Origin: Burkholderiales bacterium
Lineage (GTDB): Bacteria > Pseudomonadota > Gammaproteobacteria > Burkholderiales > Ga0077523
DNA: 56,022 nt
Reading direction: 5' to 3'
Assembly (NCBI GenBank): GCA_019745565.1
Contig: JAIESW010000087.1
Coordinates: 1-56,022 of the forward strand
Below are positions 15,053-23,837 of this stretch, piece by piece. Within the stretch, counting starts at the first letter, position 1. Each line of letters starts with the position of its first letter. Under the pieces are notes generated by a model, which was not told where the DNA came from, did not search any database, and saw only the letters and a list, made by a program, of their open reading frames with translations. The position numbers and the translations under genes are program-made.

Positions 15053-15793
15053 ATGCATGACCCCCAGCCGTTCGGCTTCAGTTCCTTCCTGCAGCAGACG
15101 GATGCGGTTGGCATCTTCGTGCTGGTGCTGTTGCTCTGCATGTCGGTCGCGAGCTGGGCGGTGATCGTCTTCAAGGGGCTGCGCGTGATGAGCGTCCGCA
15201 ACAGCGCCCGCACCATCATGGACGACTTCTGGTCCGCGCCGAACGTCTCGCACGTCGTGTACGGACTGAAGGACAAGGCATCCAACCCGTTTGCAACGCT
15301 GGTCCTGTCCGGCGTCAATGCCGCCGCCCACCATCAGCGCCACCAGGGCGGCCGTCTCGGCGATGCCCTCACGCTGTCGGAATTCGTGACCCGGGCGCTG
15401 CGCCAGGGCATCAACACCGCCCAGTCGCGCCTCGAAACCGGCCTGTCGCTGCTCGCTTCGGTCGGGAGCACCGCGCCGTTCGTCGGCCTGTTCGGCACCG
15501 TCTGGGGCATCTATCACGCGCTGATCGCTATCGGCTCGAGCGGCCAGGCGACCATCGACAAGGTGGCCGGTCCGGTGGGCGAGGCGCTCATCATGACTGC
15601 GCTCGGCATCGCCGTGGCCGTGCCCGCCGTGTTGGGCTACAACGCGCTGACCCGCGTGAACCGCGTGATCCTGGCCCAACTGGACGCCTTCGCCCACGAC
15701 CTGCACGGCTTCCTCGCGACCGGCGCCCGGGTCGACGTCGGTGCGGCACCGGAGGCGCCCCGTCCCGCGGCGACCCGCCCCCAGACCGCCTGA
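15053..15793 (+). CDS. exbB: ExbB/TolQ-type proton channel subunit
   Basis: A 246-residue ExbB with a short N-terminus, first membrane helix (VGIFVLVLLLCMSVASWAVI), long cytoplasmic loop, and a helix pair carrying the signature GSTAPFVGLFGTVWGIYHAL and IIMTALGIAVAVPAVLGYNAL. It is of ordinary length, unlike the fusion at 1404. A GGAGGAG-like sequence (around 15040) precedes the ATG. With the downstream exbD it should form a TonB-energising channel; no tonB gene lies next to it, so it must use a TonB encoded elsewhere. A Fur-like box upstream points to iron regulation. Confidence 0.93.
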   Translation: MHDPQPFGFSSFLQQTDAVGIFVLVLLLCMSVASWAVIVFKGLRVMSVRNSARTIMDDFWSAPNVSHVVYGLKDKASNPFATLVLSGVNAAAHHQRHQGGRLGDALTLSEFVTRALRQGINTAQSRLETGLSLLASVGSTAPFVGLFGTVWGIYHALIAIGSSGQATIDKVAGPVGEALIMTALGIAVAVPAVLGYNALTRVNRVILAQLDAFAHDLHGFLATGARVDVGAAPEAPRPAATRPQTA

Positions 15794-15888
15794 CACGAAT
15801 GAAACTGCCCCCACGCTCACTTCGTTCGCTCTGCCCCCCGGGGCGGCGCGTCAGTGGCCTGGGGCGCCCGTGAGGCACTGATACGACC
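15794..15888 (+). repeat. GC-rich palindromic intergenic repeat between exbB and exbD
   Basis: The gap holds CTGCCCCCACGCTCACTTCG followed by the palindromic CTGCCCCCCGGGGCGG. It matches the layout of the element in the other exbB-exbD gap (3126-3217). It separates two genes that would usually be adjacent or nearly so. Confidence 0.6.
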
Positions 15889-16320
15889 ATGGCTTTCGGC
15901 AGCTTCGATCAGCAGGGCGGCAACCAGCCCATGTCCGAGATCAACGTGACGCCGCTGGTGGACGTCATGCTGGTCCTGGTGATCATCTTCATCATCACGG
16001 CGCCGCTGCTCACCCACGGCATCAAGATCGACCTGCCCAAGGCCTCCAGCACCGCCAACCCGGAGAAGCCCGAGACCGTGACGCTGTCGCTCGACGCGAA
16101 GGGCAAGGTCTACTGGAACGACCAGCCGGTCGAGGATGCCCAGCTGTCCGCGAAGATGGCCGAAGCCGCCGCCAAGCAGCCGCAACCGGAACTGCACCTG
16201 CGTGCGGACCAGAACACGCGCTACCAGAAACTGGCCGAGATCATGTCCGCCGCACGCAACGCCGGCCTGACCAAACTCGGATTCGTCACGGATCCGTCGC
16301 CTGCCCCGGCCAGTCAGTAG
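15889..16320 (+). CDS. exbD: ExbD-type biopolymer transport protein
   Basis: A 143-residue ExbD: short N-terminus, NVTPLVDVMLVLVIIFIITA with the conserved membrane aspartate, the conserved GIKIDLPKASS just outside the membrane, and a periplasmic domain with PELHLRADQNTRYQKLAEIM. It forms the channel with the preceding ExbB. The two ExbDs in the window differ: this one has LPKASSTANPEKPE, the other LPKASNTPSLAKPT, so they are paralogues and not a recent duplication. Expected role: energy supply for TonB-dependent iron uptake. Confidence 0.93.
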   Translation: MAFGSFDQQGGNQPMSEINVTPLVDVMLVLVIIFIITAPLLTHGIKIDLPKASSTANPEKPETVTLSLDAKGKVYWNDQPVEDAQLSAKMAEAAAKQPQPELHLRADQNTRYQKLAEIMSAARNAGLTKLGFVTDPSPAPASQ

Positions 16321-16347
16321 GCTGGCCAAACCGGCGCGTGGTGCCGG

Positions 16348-17265
16348 CTAGAAGGAGAAACCCGCCCGGATACGGAATTCGTTGCGGGCGAAGCTTTCCT
16401 TGTAGAAGCGCCCATCGATCACGTTTTCCGCAGCGTCGGCGGTGTAACCCTTGGCGCCGGACAATTGGGGTAGCCAGCTCAACGTGACCCACCAGCGCTT
16501 GTCCGCGTAGTGCAGCGTGGGCCCGAGAAAATGGGCCGCGAACTCGCGGTTACTCGCCGACCACGTGTTGCCGAAATAGCCGCGCACATAGCGGTACTCC
16601 AGAGCCGCACTCCAGCGGGGTGCGAACCGGTAGGACAGCCCGGTGAGGACCTGGATCTCGGCCTCCTTCTCCCACTCGCCGGGATACTTCTCCTGTTCCT
16701 GGGCGGCCACCAGGTTCGCCGCCCACACGAGTTGGTCGTCGAGGAAATTCTTGTCGACGATCAGCTTGCCTTCGAGTTCCTTACGCTTCGGTCCGTAGGT
16801 CGGTTCCAGGTATAGCGCCAGCCCGAAAGCATCCTTGTAGGGGCTCATCAGGCGCCAGATGAATTCGAGCGAAGTGGAGTCGTAGAAGGAAGCCTTGTAG
16901 CGTGCGGCGGGATCCGCGTCGTCCGGCACGAACCGACCGCCGGTGGTTCCGTCCGGGTTGTTCGCGAACGCATTCACCGAGTTGTAATTGGCATAGATGG
17001 ACGCCTGGAAATTGTCCGTCACCCCGTATTCGAGCTCCGTGCGGTATTGCATGTTGCTGTAGTCCCCACGGGATTGGCCGCGCTGCGTGGTGACCCACTG
17101 TTCCACTTCGAATCGCCCCTTGGGTTGGGTGTCGGTGGTGTAGATGTAACCGAACGGGTATTCGGCGGCGCGGAGGACCGGGCTGACCAGTATGGCGCCG
17201 AAGGCTGCAAGAGCTAGAAAGAAACCTCTGAAGTTCCGCGCTGCGCTGTGGCTTGATTGGCTCAT
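16348..17265 (-). CDS. Outer-membrane beta-barrel protein (DUF6662-like)
   Basis: A 305-residue protein with a signal peptide (FFLALAAFGAILVSPVLRAA). The mature part begins YPFGYIYTTDTQPKGRFEVE and continues as alternating strands (MQYRTELEYGVTDNFQASIY, WSAALEYRYVRGYFG) up to the C-terminal FRIRAGFSF, typical of barrels. I recall this N-terminal pattern from DUF6662-type proteins, which is a recollection and not a search. It shares a divergent, Fur-like regulatory region with the FMN-binding/ApbE pair, suggesting a role in iron or metal handling. Confidence 0.72.
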   Translation of the reverse strand: MSQSSHSAARNFRGFFLALAAFGAILVSPVLRAAEYPFGYIYTTDTQPKGRFEVEQWVTTQRGQSRGDYSNMQYRTELEYGVTDNFQASIYANYNSVNAFANNPDGTTGGRFVPDDADPAARYKASFYDSTSLEFIWRLMSPYKDAFGLALYLEPTYGPKRKELEGKLIVDKNFLDDQLVWAANLVAAQEQEKYPGEWEKEAEIQVLTGLSYRFAPRWSAALEYRYVRGYFGNTWSASNREFAAHFLGPTLHYADKRWWVTLSWLPQLSGAKGYTADAAENVIDGRFYKESFARNEFRIRAGFSF

Positions 17266-17616
17266 TTTCGTCTTCTTGGTTGACCGAGCGGCGTGCCCAG
17301 AGAGGTCGGGACTGCGGCATCAAGTCGTGCGCACGTCCGTTAGTAGACGCAAATGAGGATATTTCTTATTCGCTGTTAGATCAAACTTCCGTAGGGTTAC
17401 GACGTTGCCAGGGGCTCGCGGGGCGCGTCGATCTTGCGATGGAGGATAGTTAACTTATTGATGGAATGACCAGAAGTGCGCGCCCGGCCGGTGGTTGACG
17501 GTATCGGCCGGCTTCGCAATAATGCAAACGCAACTAGTTCTCAATTCAATCTTTGGCGCGCCACCCGCCTCCAAACCGTCGCGCGGAGCCTGCTCCATGC
17601 TTCCTTGCACCCAGGC
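17266..17616. promoter_or_regulatory. Divergent regulatory region with two Fur-box-like sequences
   Basis: This 351-base region between the barrel gene and the FMN-binding gene is clearly AT-richer than its surroundings. AAATGAGGATATTTCTTATT (17351-17370) is a near palindrome of Fur type and could serve the reverse gene. GCAACTAGTTCTCAATTC (about 17530-17547) is a second candidate just upstream of the FMN-binding gene. No gene of its own was seen. Confidence 0.5.
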
Positions 17617-18159
17617 ATGACGATGAACGACCTGCCCCGCTGGCTCATCGCGCCGGCCATCACCATCGCAGCCTCCGGAGTTCACGCCGCCCAATACTTG
17701 TCGGTGGAGGAGGCCCAGCGGCTCATGTTTCCGGACGCCGTGCAGTTCGAATCCCGGCTGGTCAAGCTGAGCGCGGAACAGAAGGCGGCGATCGAGACTA
17801 AGTCGGGAGTTCGCGTTCGTCAGCCCGAGCAGAAGGTCTGGGCGGCGCGAGCGCCAGACCGCCTCCTGGGCTGGTTCATCGTGGACGAAGTCTTCGGTAA
17901 GCACGAGTTCATCACCTACGCGGTCGCGCTCGATTCTGAGGGGACCGTGCGGCAGATCGAGGTGATGAACTACCGTGAATCCTACGGCTACGAGATCCGC
18001 AAACCGGAATGGCGGAGTCAATTCACGGGCAAGACCGGTTCGGATCCGCTCAAGCTCGAGGCGGACATCAAGAACATCAGCGGCGCGACGCTTTCCTGCG
18101 TTCACATCACCGACGGCGTGCGTCGCCTCCTGGCGCTCCATGCCGTTGCCCTTCGCTGA
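17617..18159 (+). CDS. Exported FMN-binding domain protein (flavinylation target)
   Basis: A 180-residue protein. A signal peptide (PRWLIAPAITIAASGVHA) is followed by an FMN_bind-type domain: VWAARAPDRLLGWFIVDEVF, FITYAVALDSEGTVRQIEVM and the flavin-attachment motif SGATLS near residue 158, whose threonine normally receives FMN through a phosphoester bond. ApbE, which performs that transfer, is encoded next and overlaps by 20 bases. Family knowledge places such proteins in extracytoplasmic electron transfer. With Fur-like sites upstream, ferric iron reduction is a fair inference. ATG 17617 (or 17623) is chosen for the signal peptide. Confidence 0.85.
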   Translation: MTMNDLPRWLIAPAITIAASGVHAAQYLSVEEAQRLMFPDAVQFESRLVKLSAEQKAAIETKSGVRVRQPEQKVWAARAPDRLLGWFIVDEVFGKHEFITYAVALDSEGTVRQIEVMNYRESYGYEIRKPEWRSQFTGKTGSDPLKLEADIKNISGATLSCVHITDGVRRLLALHAVALR

Positions 18160-19045
18160 GGTCCGGCGCGCGCGTCCACTGCTCGGAACGCTGGTCGAGG
18201 TCGCGGTGCGAGGTGCGGCCGATCCGGACGCGGCGGTCGAATCGGCGTTCCGCGTGGTGGCTCATGTGCAATCGCTGATGAGCTACCACGATCCGGCGAG
18301 CGATCTGTCGCGCCTGAATCGCCAGGCGCCGCGACGGCCAGTGGCGCTTCAGGCTGACACCCATGAGGTGCTGTGTGCCGCGCTAGCGCTTTCCGAACGC
18401 ACTGCCGGCGCGTTCGACGTAACCGTGGCGCCGCAACTCGAACGGCAAGGTCTCCTGCCGCGGCATCTGCGTGGTGTCGCGCCCGGAACATGGCGTGATG
18501 TTGAGTGCCTGTCCGGCCGGCGCGTGCGTTTCCGCAGGCCACTTCGAATCGATCTCGGCGGCATCGCGAAAGGCTACGCCGTGGATCGTGCATGCGCCGC
18601 TCTGCGCGCGATCGGTGTCGACAGCGCTCTCGTGAACGCCGGCGGGGATCTGCGCGTGATAGGCGCCACGGCCTGGCCGATAGCCGTGCGTCATCCCGCC
18701 AACCCGGGCCAGCACATTCCGTTGTGCGATCTGGTCGACGGTGCCGTGGCCACTAGTGCCGGCTACTTCCTCGCTTGCGGGTCGTCCGCCAGATCGCAAC
18801 GTGCCTTGGTCGATGGGCGCTCACGCCACACCCGCGACTGGCTCGGCAGCGTTTCCGTGAGTGCACCCACCTGCCTGAAGGCCGATGCGCTGACCAAAGT
18901 GGTCGGATTGCTGGGGGTGCGCGCCGAGTCCCTGCTGATTCACGAACGTGCCACGGCGTGCATCATCGATGCGAACGGCAAGCCGCGCATTCTGGGTGTC
19001 GGACGCTCGCGTGCACCCGCCGCCGACGGGCACGGCGCTGCTTGA
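18140..19045 (+). CDS. apbE: FAD:protein FMN transferase ApbE
   Basis: A 301-residue ApbE-family protein. RPLLGTLVEVAV at the N-terminus, MSYHDPASDLSRLN, FDVTVAPQLE, IDLGGIAKGYAVDRACAAL with NAGGDLRVIG (FAD binding), and DGAVATSAGYF with the metal-binding ADALTKVVGL near the end are all in the normal order. It cleaves FAD and attaches FMN to Ser/Thr of partner proteins. It has no evident signal peptide or lipobox, so it may act in the cytoplasm or be exported atypically. Its start lies inside the FMN-binding gene (20-base overlap): translational coupling with its substrate. Confidence 0.92.
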   Translation: MPLPFAEVRRARPLLGTLVEVAVRGAADPDAAVESAFRVVAHVQSLMSYHDPASDLSRLNRQAPRRPVALQADTHEVLCAALALSERTAGAFDVTVAPQLERQGLLPRHLRGVAPGTWRDVECLSGRRVRFRRPLRIDLGGIAKGYAVDRACAALRAIGVDSALVNAGGDLRVIGATAWPIAVRHPANPGQHIPLCDLVDGAVATSAGYFLACGSSARSQRALVDGRSRHTRDWLGSVSVSAPTCLKADALTKVVGLLGVRAESLLIHERATACIIDANGKPRILGVGRSRAPAADGHGAA

Positions 19046-19115
19046 CCCGGGCCCGGACCGGGCTTCGCGTGCCGGCTCGATCCGTTACGATGTCCGGCAC
19101 CTGTCCCCGATCACC

Positions 19116-19814
19116 ATGCTGAACGCCTTCGAACTTACCGGTCGCGCCCGTACCCATATCGTGCAGCTGGAGCAGCCGCGCGTGGCGATCCATCGCGATG
19201 CCGTGGACGACTTCCAGGCACTGTGCGCCGCAGCCCGCACCGAGGGCATCGAGATCGCGGTGTTCAGCGGTTTCCGCGACTTCGATTCCCAGCTCGGCAT
19301 CTGGAACCGCAAGTACCGCGGCGAGCGCGTGCTGCTCGACGAGAACGGTGAGGCGCTCGACTACGCGAGCCTGAACGAGGAGCAGATCGTCGGGCACATC
19401 CTGCGCTGGTCGGCATTGCCGGGGGCGAGCCGGCACCATTGGGGCAGCGAACTCGACCTGTACGACGCCGCGGCCTTGCCTGAAGGCTATAGGATCCAGC
19501 TGGTACCGGCGGAGTACGCGCCCGACGGCGTGTTCGCGAAGCTTTCCGCGTGGCTCGCGGACAACGCGACGCGCTACGGTTTCTTCCGACCCTACAGGGA
19601 GTTTCTCGGCGGCGTGTATCCGGAACCCTGGCACTGGAGCTACGCGCCAGTGTCGGTGCCGGCGCTGGCTGCGCTGACGCCCGATGTCATCGCCGAAGCG
19701 GTGAGGAGCAGCGAACTGCTCGGCAAGGAGCGCGTGCTGGCGCGGCTTGCCGACGTATACAGCCGCTACGTGCTGGCGGTCGCGCCCGCGCCCGCGGGCA
19801 TCGCACTCGCCTGA
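19116..19814 (+). CDS. M15-family D-Ala-D-Ala carboxypeptidase-like protein (VanY type)
   Basis: A 232-residue protein with the M15B zinc-peptidase motifs: AVFSGFRDFDSQLGIW, the metal motif SRHHWGSELDLYD (SxHxxGxAxD type), and PEPWHWSYAP (ExxHW type) bearing the last zinc ligand. No signal peptide is visible from ATG 19116, so the protein could be cytoplasmic or start differently. It would trim peptidoglycan stem peptides. Its 3' end overlaps by 49 bases the 3' end of the large regulator on the opposite strand. Confidence 0.88.
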   Translation: MLNAFELTGRARTHIVQLEQPRVAIHRDAVDDFQALCAAARTEGIEIAVFSGFRDFDSQLGIWNRKYRGERVLLDENGEALDYASLNEEQIVGHILRWSALPGASRHHWGSELDLYDAAALPEGYRIQLVPAEYAPDGVFAKLSAWLADNATRYGFFRPYREFLGGVYPEPWHWSYAPVSVPALAALTPDVIAEAVRSSELLGKERVLARLADVYSRYVLAVAPAPAGIALA

Positions 19815-22800
19815 ACTGTTGCCGCGCCATCCAGGCGCGGCAGGAACGAATCCAGGCCCGCGGCGGCGGCCTTGGTGCGCAATGCCTGCAACTCGGCGCT
19901 CAGTTCCGGCGAGCGCTCGCCGTCGACGTGGCGCGCCAGCATCCGGCCCTCGTGCACCACGAGGTCGATCAGCGGGAGCGGTTCGCGCGACGCGTATTCC
20001 TCGAGCAGGCCGGCGTAACGTCGGGCGAGTGCCGCGTCGCCACTGTCGATCGCGATTTCGATGCCGATCTTGTAGAAGTGGAAATAGCAGTGGCTCACGC
20101 AGTCGCCGGCGAGCAGGCGTTCGCCTTCGGCGAGCGCCCAGGCGCGGCGCTCGGGATCGGCCGTCACCTGCGCCATGCACACGAGGATGGTGGGTCCGAA
20201 GTAGTTGACCGACGTGGCCTGGGCGATTTCCCAAGCGCGCTCCAGCAGCGGCAGCGCTGCGGCATCATGGCCGTGTGCGTGCAGGCAGATCGCCTTGAAC
20301 ATGAGGCCATCGGCCTCGAAGCGGCGTGAACCCATGCGGCGCGAGAGACTGATCGCGCGCTCGGCGGTGTCGAGCGCTTCGTTCCATTGCCCGGCGAGGA
20401 CGTGGATCTCGGCGAGTGCCACGTCGGCGAGCGCATCCGCGCGGCGGTCGCCCAGGCTGCGCGCGATCGACTTGGCCTGCTCCGCCAGCGTGCGTGCGGC
20501 CGACACCTCGGCACGGGCGAGGTGCGTCAGTGCGAGCATCGGCAGGTTCGAGACCTCCACGCGCACCAGCCGGCGCTCGCGCGCGAGCGCCACGCAATCG
20601 GTGAACATGCGATGCGCAGTCTGCAGCCGGCCGCGCTGGTAGTGCGCGTCGCCGAGGCCGCCCAGCGCGCGGGCCTGCAGGTCGGCGGCACCGGCCCGCT
20701 CGGCGAGCTTGAGCGCGCGGTCGTACGCGTTGAGGCAATCGTCGAAGCGGCCGATGGGGAAGCATGCGCTGCCGCGCAGGATGTGCACCTGGGCCTGGGT
20801 GCGGACGTCCTCCATGCGCGCGGCGAGCGGCTCAGCCTCGGCCAGGACCTCGAGCGCTTCCAGTTGGCGGTCCAGCACACGCAATGCCGCGGCGAGGCCC
20901 AGCAAGCAGCGGCAGCGTGCGGCATCGGTGCGCGCGAGCGCCAGCGCCGACCGGTAGTGCTCCACCGATTCGCGCACCGAACCGGAGTCGGCCATGGCAT
21001 CGGCGGACAGACACAGCAGATCCACGCGCAGCGTTTCATCGGGTGAACATTCGAGTCCGCGCTGGGCGAGCCGCAGCGCGCGCTCCATGTGATTGCGCGC
21101 GGCCTCGCGCTTCGCCGCTTCGAGAAACGCGCGGGCCGCGCCGGCATCACCCGCGGCAGCGAGATGTTCCGCGGCGAGCGCGCCGTCGCGCCCGGCGAAA
21201 TGTTCCGCGGCCCGCAGATGCAGCGATACCCGCGCATCGCGCAACAAGGACGCGGCGACCGCTTCCTGGATGAGGGCGTGGGTGAAAGCATAGCCCTCCG
21301 GGTCTTCACGCAGCAGCGACTGCGCGATCAGCGAATCCGGACGGTACTCGGGATCGTTCAACAGCACGCAGAGAGCCGCGCCGGTGAAACGCTGGCCGAG
21401 CACCGCAGCGGCCTGTAACGCGCGGCGTTCATCGGCCGGCAGCGAATCGAGGCGTGCCAGCACCACGTTCTGGATCGAACCCGGGACCGCGTCGCCGCGT
21501 GCGCCGTAGCGCAACAGCTGATCGAGGAACAGCGGATGCCCCTGGGCGCGCTCGACGCAGTCTTGCAGGAACTCCACGTCGTCGACGCCGTAACCCCACG
21601 CGAGGCGCAGCGCCTCTTCCGGTGCCAGCGGCTGCAGGCGCAGGACCGTGTGGGCTTCGTCGCCCATCAGTTCACCCCACCGCGTCGCCGGATGTTCCGC
21701 CGACGGCCGGGTGCAGATCACCAGCAGGACCGGCTGATCGCGCGTGCCGCGCGCCACCGCTTCGAGGGTGCGGCGGGTACCGGCTTCGGCCCAGTGCAGA
21801 TCGTCGACGGCCAGCACGATCGGCCGTTGGCGGGCCGCTGCGGCCACTGCCCGGATCACGGCGAGCTGGCGCGCGCGATCGCGAGCGGTGTCGTCCATCG
21901 CGTCCCACATGGCGGCGTCGCGTCCGCGCGGCGGCAGATCGAGCATGTCGCCGAGGGGCGCGTGCAGGGAGGGTGTGAGAACCAGCCGCTCGACGCCTTC
22001 CTCCAGGCGGCGCGCGCGCAGGATCGCATCGCCGCCGGCGGGTACGCCAAGGATGTCCGATATCAGCGCGCGCATCGGTTCCGCCGCGACGCCGCCGAAA
22101 TCGAGCGTACGCGCGAGGTGCACGGCGAAGCCGCGCGCCGATGCCTGCTGCAGCAGATGCGCGAGCAGGCGGCTCTTGCCGATCCCGGCTTCGCCTTCGA
22201 TCAGCAGCAGATGGCCGTTGCGGCGGTCGATCACGCGCGACAGCGCGGCCGCGGCGGTGCGCACCTCGGTGGACCGGCCGGTGAACGCGATCGCCCGCGC
22301 GCGGCTCACGTGACCGATGCCGCGTACGCGCCACAGTTGCAGCGGCCCGCCGAGCACCGCGATCCCCATGTCGGTGAGCGGTTCGGCCTCGACCCGCTCG
22401 CCCATGGCCTGCACCACCGGGTCCGCAACCCACACTTCGCCGGACGGTGTCTGCTCCATAATCCGGGCAGCGAGGCTGACCGGTGCGCCGGTAACGGTCA
22501 CCTGACCCTCTTCGCGGCTCGCGATCACGCGGCCGCTCGCCACGCCGGCCTTCACGGCGAGGCTTACGTCGCCCGACGGGCGCGCACGGTCGAGTTCGGT
22601 GCCCAGCGCCAGCGCGGCGCGTAGCGCCCGCGAAGCATCGTTGCCGTGGGCGACCGGTGCTCCGAACACCATCATGACGCGTGCGCCGATGAAGTTCGTC
22701 AGCAGCCCACCGGCATCGCGCACCACACGGCGCACCCCATCACGATAGCGGACCAGAAACTCGTGAACGCTTTCGACGTCCTGGCTCGCGGCATAGGCGG

Positions 22801-23746
22801 TGAAGCCGGCCAGGTCGGCGATGACGACGACGGCCTCGCGCGCACCGGATGAAACCTCGGTGGGCTCCGCGCGCGGTGGCTCGATCGGTTCGGCCGGCAT
22901 GCCGAGCGGTGCGGCCGCGGTGCCGCCCGACGGCGTGCCCGGCTGCCGCCGCTGTTCGACGATGGAGCGATGCAGGGCTTCCGTTTCCGGATCGGGCTGC
23001 ACACCCAGTTCCTGAGCGAGCAGAGTGCGGCAGCGGCGGTACTGGCGCAGCGCGTCCGCCGGCCGCCCGAGGCGTACATACAACTGCATCAGGTGGCGGT
23101 GGATGTCCTCCCGCAACGGTTCCATGGCGAGCAGGCGGGCAGCGCTCTCGGCCGCGCGCGCGAACTCGCCGCGGTCGTTGAGCCGCCGCACCAGGACGGT
23201 GCCGGCGTTGGCAGCCACGCCGCGCAGACGTTCGGCCTCGGCGCTGCGCCAGTCATCGAACTCGGGCGCGTCCACACGGAGCCCGGCGAGCAACTCGCCC
23301 CGGTAGACGTCCAGCGCCCGCTCGAGCGCTTCGTCATCGCCCGACTTCGCGGCGAAGCCTTCCAGGTCCCAGACGTCCACCGAACTCACGCTCGGCGCGA
23401 GCAGCACGGTTTCGGTGTCGGCTTCCACCGCCGGCGCCGCGCGCCGGATGGCCGTCAATGCCTGACGCAGGCTCGCCCGGGCCTGCTCCTCCGCAGTGTC
23501 GGCCCACAGCAGGGTGGCGAGCTGTTCGCGCGGAACCGCCCGGCCGCGAGCGAGAGCGACGAACGCGAGCAGCGCCCGAGCCTTTTTCGGCAGCGGCGCC
23601 GCGGGCGCGCCGTCGGCGGTGAAGAGCTCGAAAGTGCCCAGCAGGTGGAGGCGCAGGGTGCTCAACGCGTGCTCTGGATGGTGCGAAGCAACAGATTCTA
23701 GGCAGGTCGCGCCGCCAAGGCCATCGGTGGCGGCAAGGATTTTCAC
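19766..23746 (-). CDS. Multidomain regulator: SARP/BTAD, degenerate class III cyclase, AAA ATPase, TPR
   Basis: A 1326-residue protein. About 30-110 form a winged-helix SARP domain (LHLLGTFELFTADGAP, LPKKARALLAFVALARGRAV). About 125-270 form the bacterial transcriptional activation domain (ALDVYRGELLAGL, LYVRLGRPADALRQYRRC). Residues 300-470 resemble a class III cyclase (VVVIADLAGFTAYA) but lack key residues (NFIGARVM instead of the K..GD metal/adenine site; VSLAAR instead of VNLAAR). About 485-780 form an ATPase with Walker A GEAGIGKSR and Walker B VLAVDDLHWAE. TPR repeats fill the rest. It diverges from a TPR-protein gene that it may control. The start is a GTG. Confidence 0.87.
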   Translation of the reverse strand: MKILAATDGLGGATCLESVASHHPEHALSTLRLHLLGTFELFTADGAPAAPLPKKARALLAFVALARGRAVPREQLATLLWADTAEEQARASLRQALTAIRRAAPAVEADTETVLLAPSVSSVDVWDLEGFAAKSGDDEALERALDVYRGELLAGLRVDAPEFDDWRSAEAERLRGVAANAGTVLVRRLNDRGEFARAAESAARLLAMEPLREDIHRHLMQLYVRLGRPADALRQYRRCRTLLAQELGVQPDPETEALHRSIVEQRRQPGTPSGGTAAAPLGMPAEPIEPPRAEPTEVSSGAREAVVVIADLAGFTAYAASQDVESVHEFLVRYRDGVRRVVRDAGGLLTNFIGARVMMVFGAPVAHGNDASRALRAALALGTELDRARPSGDVSLAVKAGVASGRVIASREEGQVTVTGAPVSLAARIMEQTPSGEVWVADPVVQAMGERVEAEPLTDMGIAVLGGPLQLWRVRGIGHVSRARAIAFTGRSTEVRTAAAALSRVIDRRNGHLLLIEGEAGIGKSRLLAHLLQQASARGFAVHLARTLDFGGVAAEPMRALISDILGVPAGGDAILRARRLEEGVERLVLTPSLHAPLGDMLDLPPRGRDAAMWDAMDDTARDRARQLAVIRAVAAAARQRPIVLAVDDLHWAEAGTRRTLEAVARGTRDQPVLLVICTRPSAEHPATRWGELMGDEAHTVLRLQPLAPEEALRLAWGYGVDDVEFLQDCVERAQGHPLFLDQLLRYGARGDAVPGSIQNVVLARLDSLPADERRALQAAAVLGQRFTGAALCVLLNDPEYRPDSLIAQSLLREDPEGYAFTHALIQEAVAASLLRDARVSLHLRAAEHFAGRDGALAAEHLAAAGDAGAARAFLEAAKREAARNHMERALRLAQRGLECSPDETLRVDLLCLSADAMADSGSVRESVEHYRSALALARTDAARCRCLLGLAAALRVLDRQLEALEVLAEAEPLAARMEDVRTQAQVHILRGSACFPIGRFDDCLNAYDRALKLAERAGAADLQARALGGLGDAHYQRGRLQTAHRMFTDCVALARERRLVRVEVSNLPMLALTHLARAEVSAARTLAEQAKSIARSLGDRRADALADVALAEIHVLAGQWNEALDTAERAISLSRRMGSRRFEADGLMFKAICLHAHGHDAAALPLLERAWEIAQATSVNYFGPTILVCMAQVTADPERRAWALAEGERLLAGDCVSHCYFHFYKIGIEIAIDSGDAALARRYAGLLEEYASREPLPLIDLVVHEGRMLARHVDGERSPELSAELQALRTKAAAAGLDSFLPRLDGAATVQASAMPAGAGATAST

Positions 23747-23784
23747 GCTGCTTTCACGCTGGGCGCCACGAGCCGCTCACGCCG
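23741..23784. promoter_or_regulatory. Direct repeats at the start of the SARP gene
   Basis: TTTCACGCTG occurs at 23741-23750 and again at 23752-23761, an 11-base period, with a degenerate third copy GCTCACGCCG at 23775-23784. SARP regulators bind direct repeats spaced by one helical turn, so this might be an autoregulatory or shared operator for the divergent genes. The first copy overlaps the regulator's start codon. Confidence 0.35.
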
Positions 23785-23837
23785 GGGGGCTTGAATGGCA
23801 CCCATGCCGATCCGGCAAACCCAAAGAGGAGAGCAAC

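Noticed and set aside
17476..17616. Upstream extension of the FMN-binding gene
   Set aside because: Would put 47 residues before a good signal peptide and run through the Fur-like regulatory region.
21536..22624. Forward frame of 362 codons over the SARP/AAA gene
   Set aside because: Antisense shadow; no start signal and no domain.
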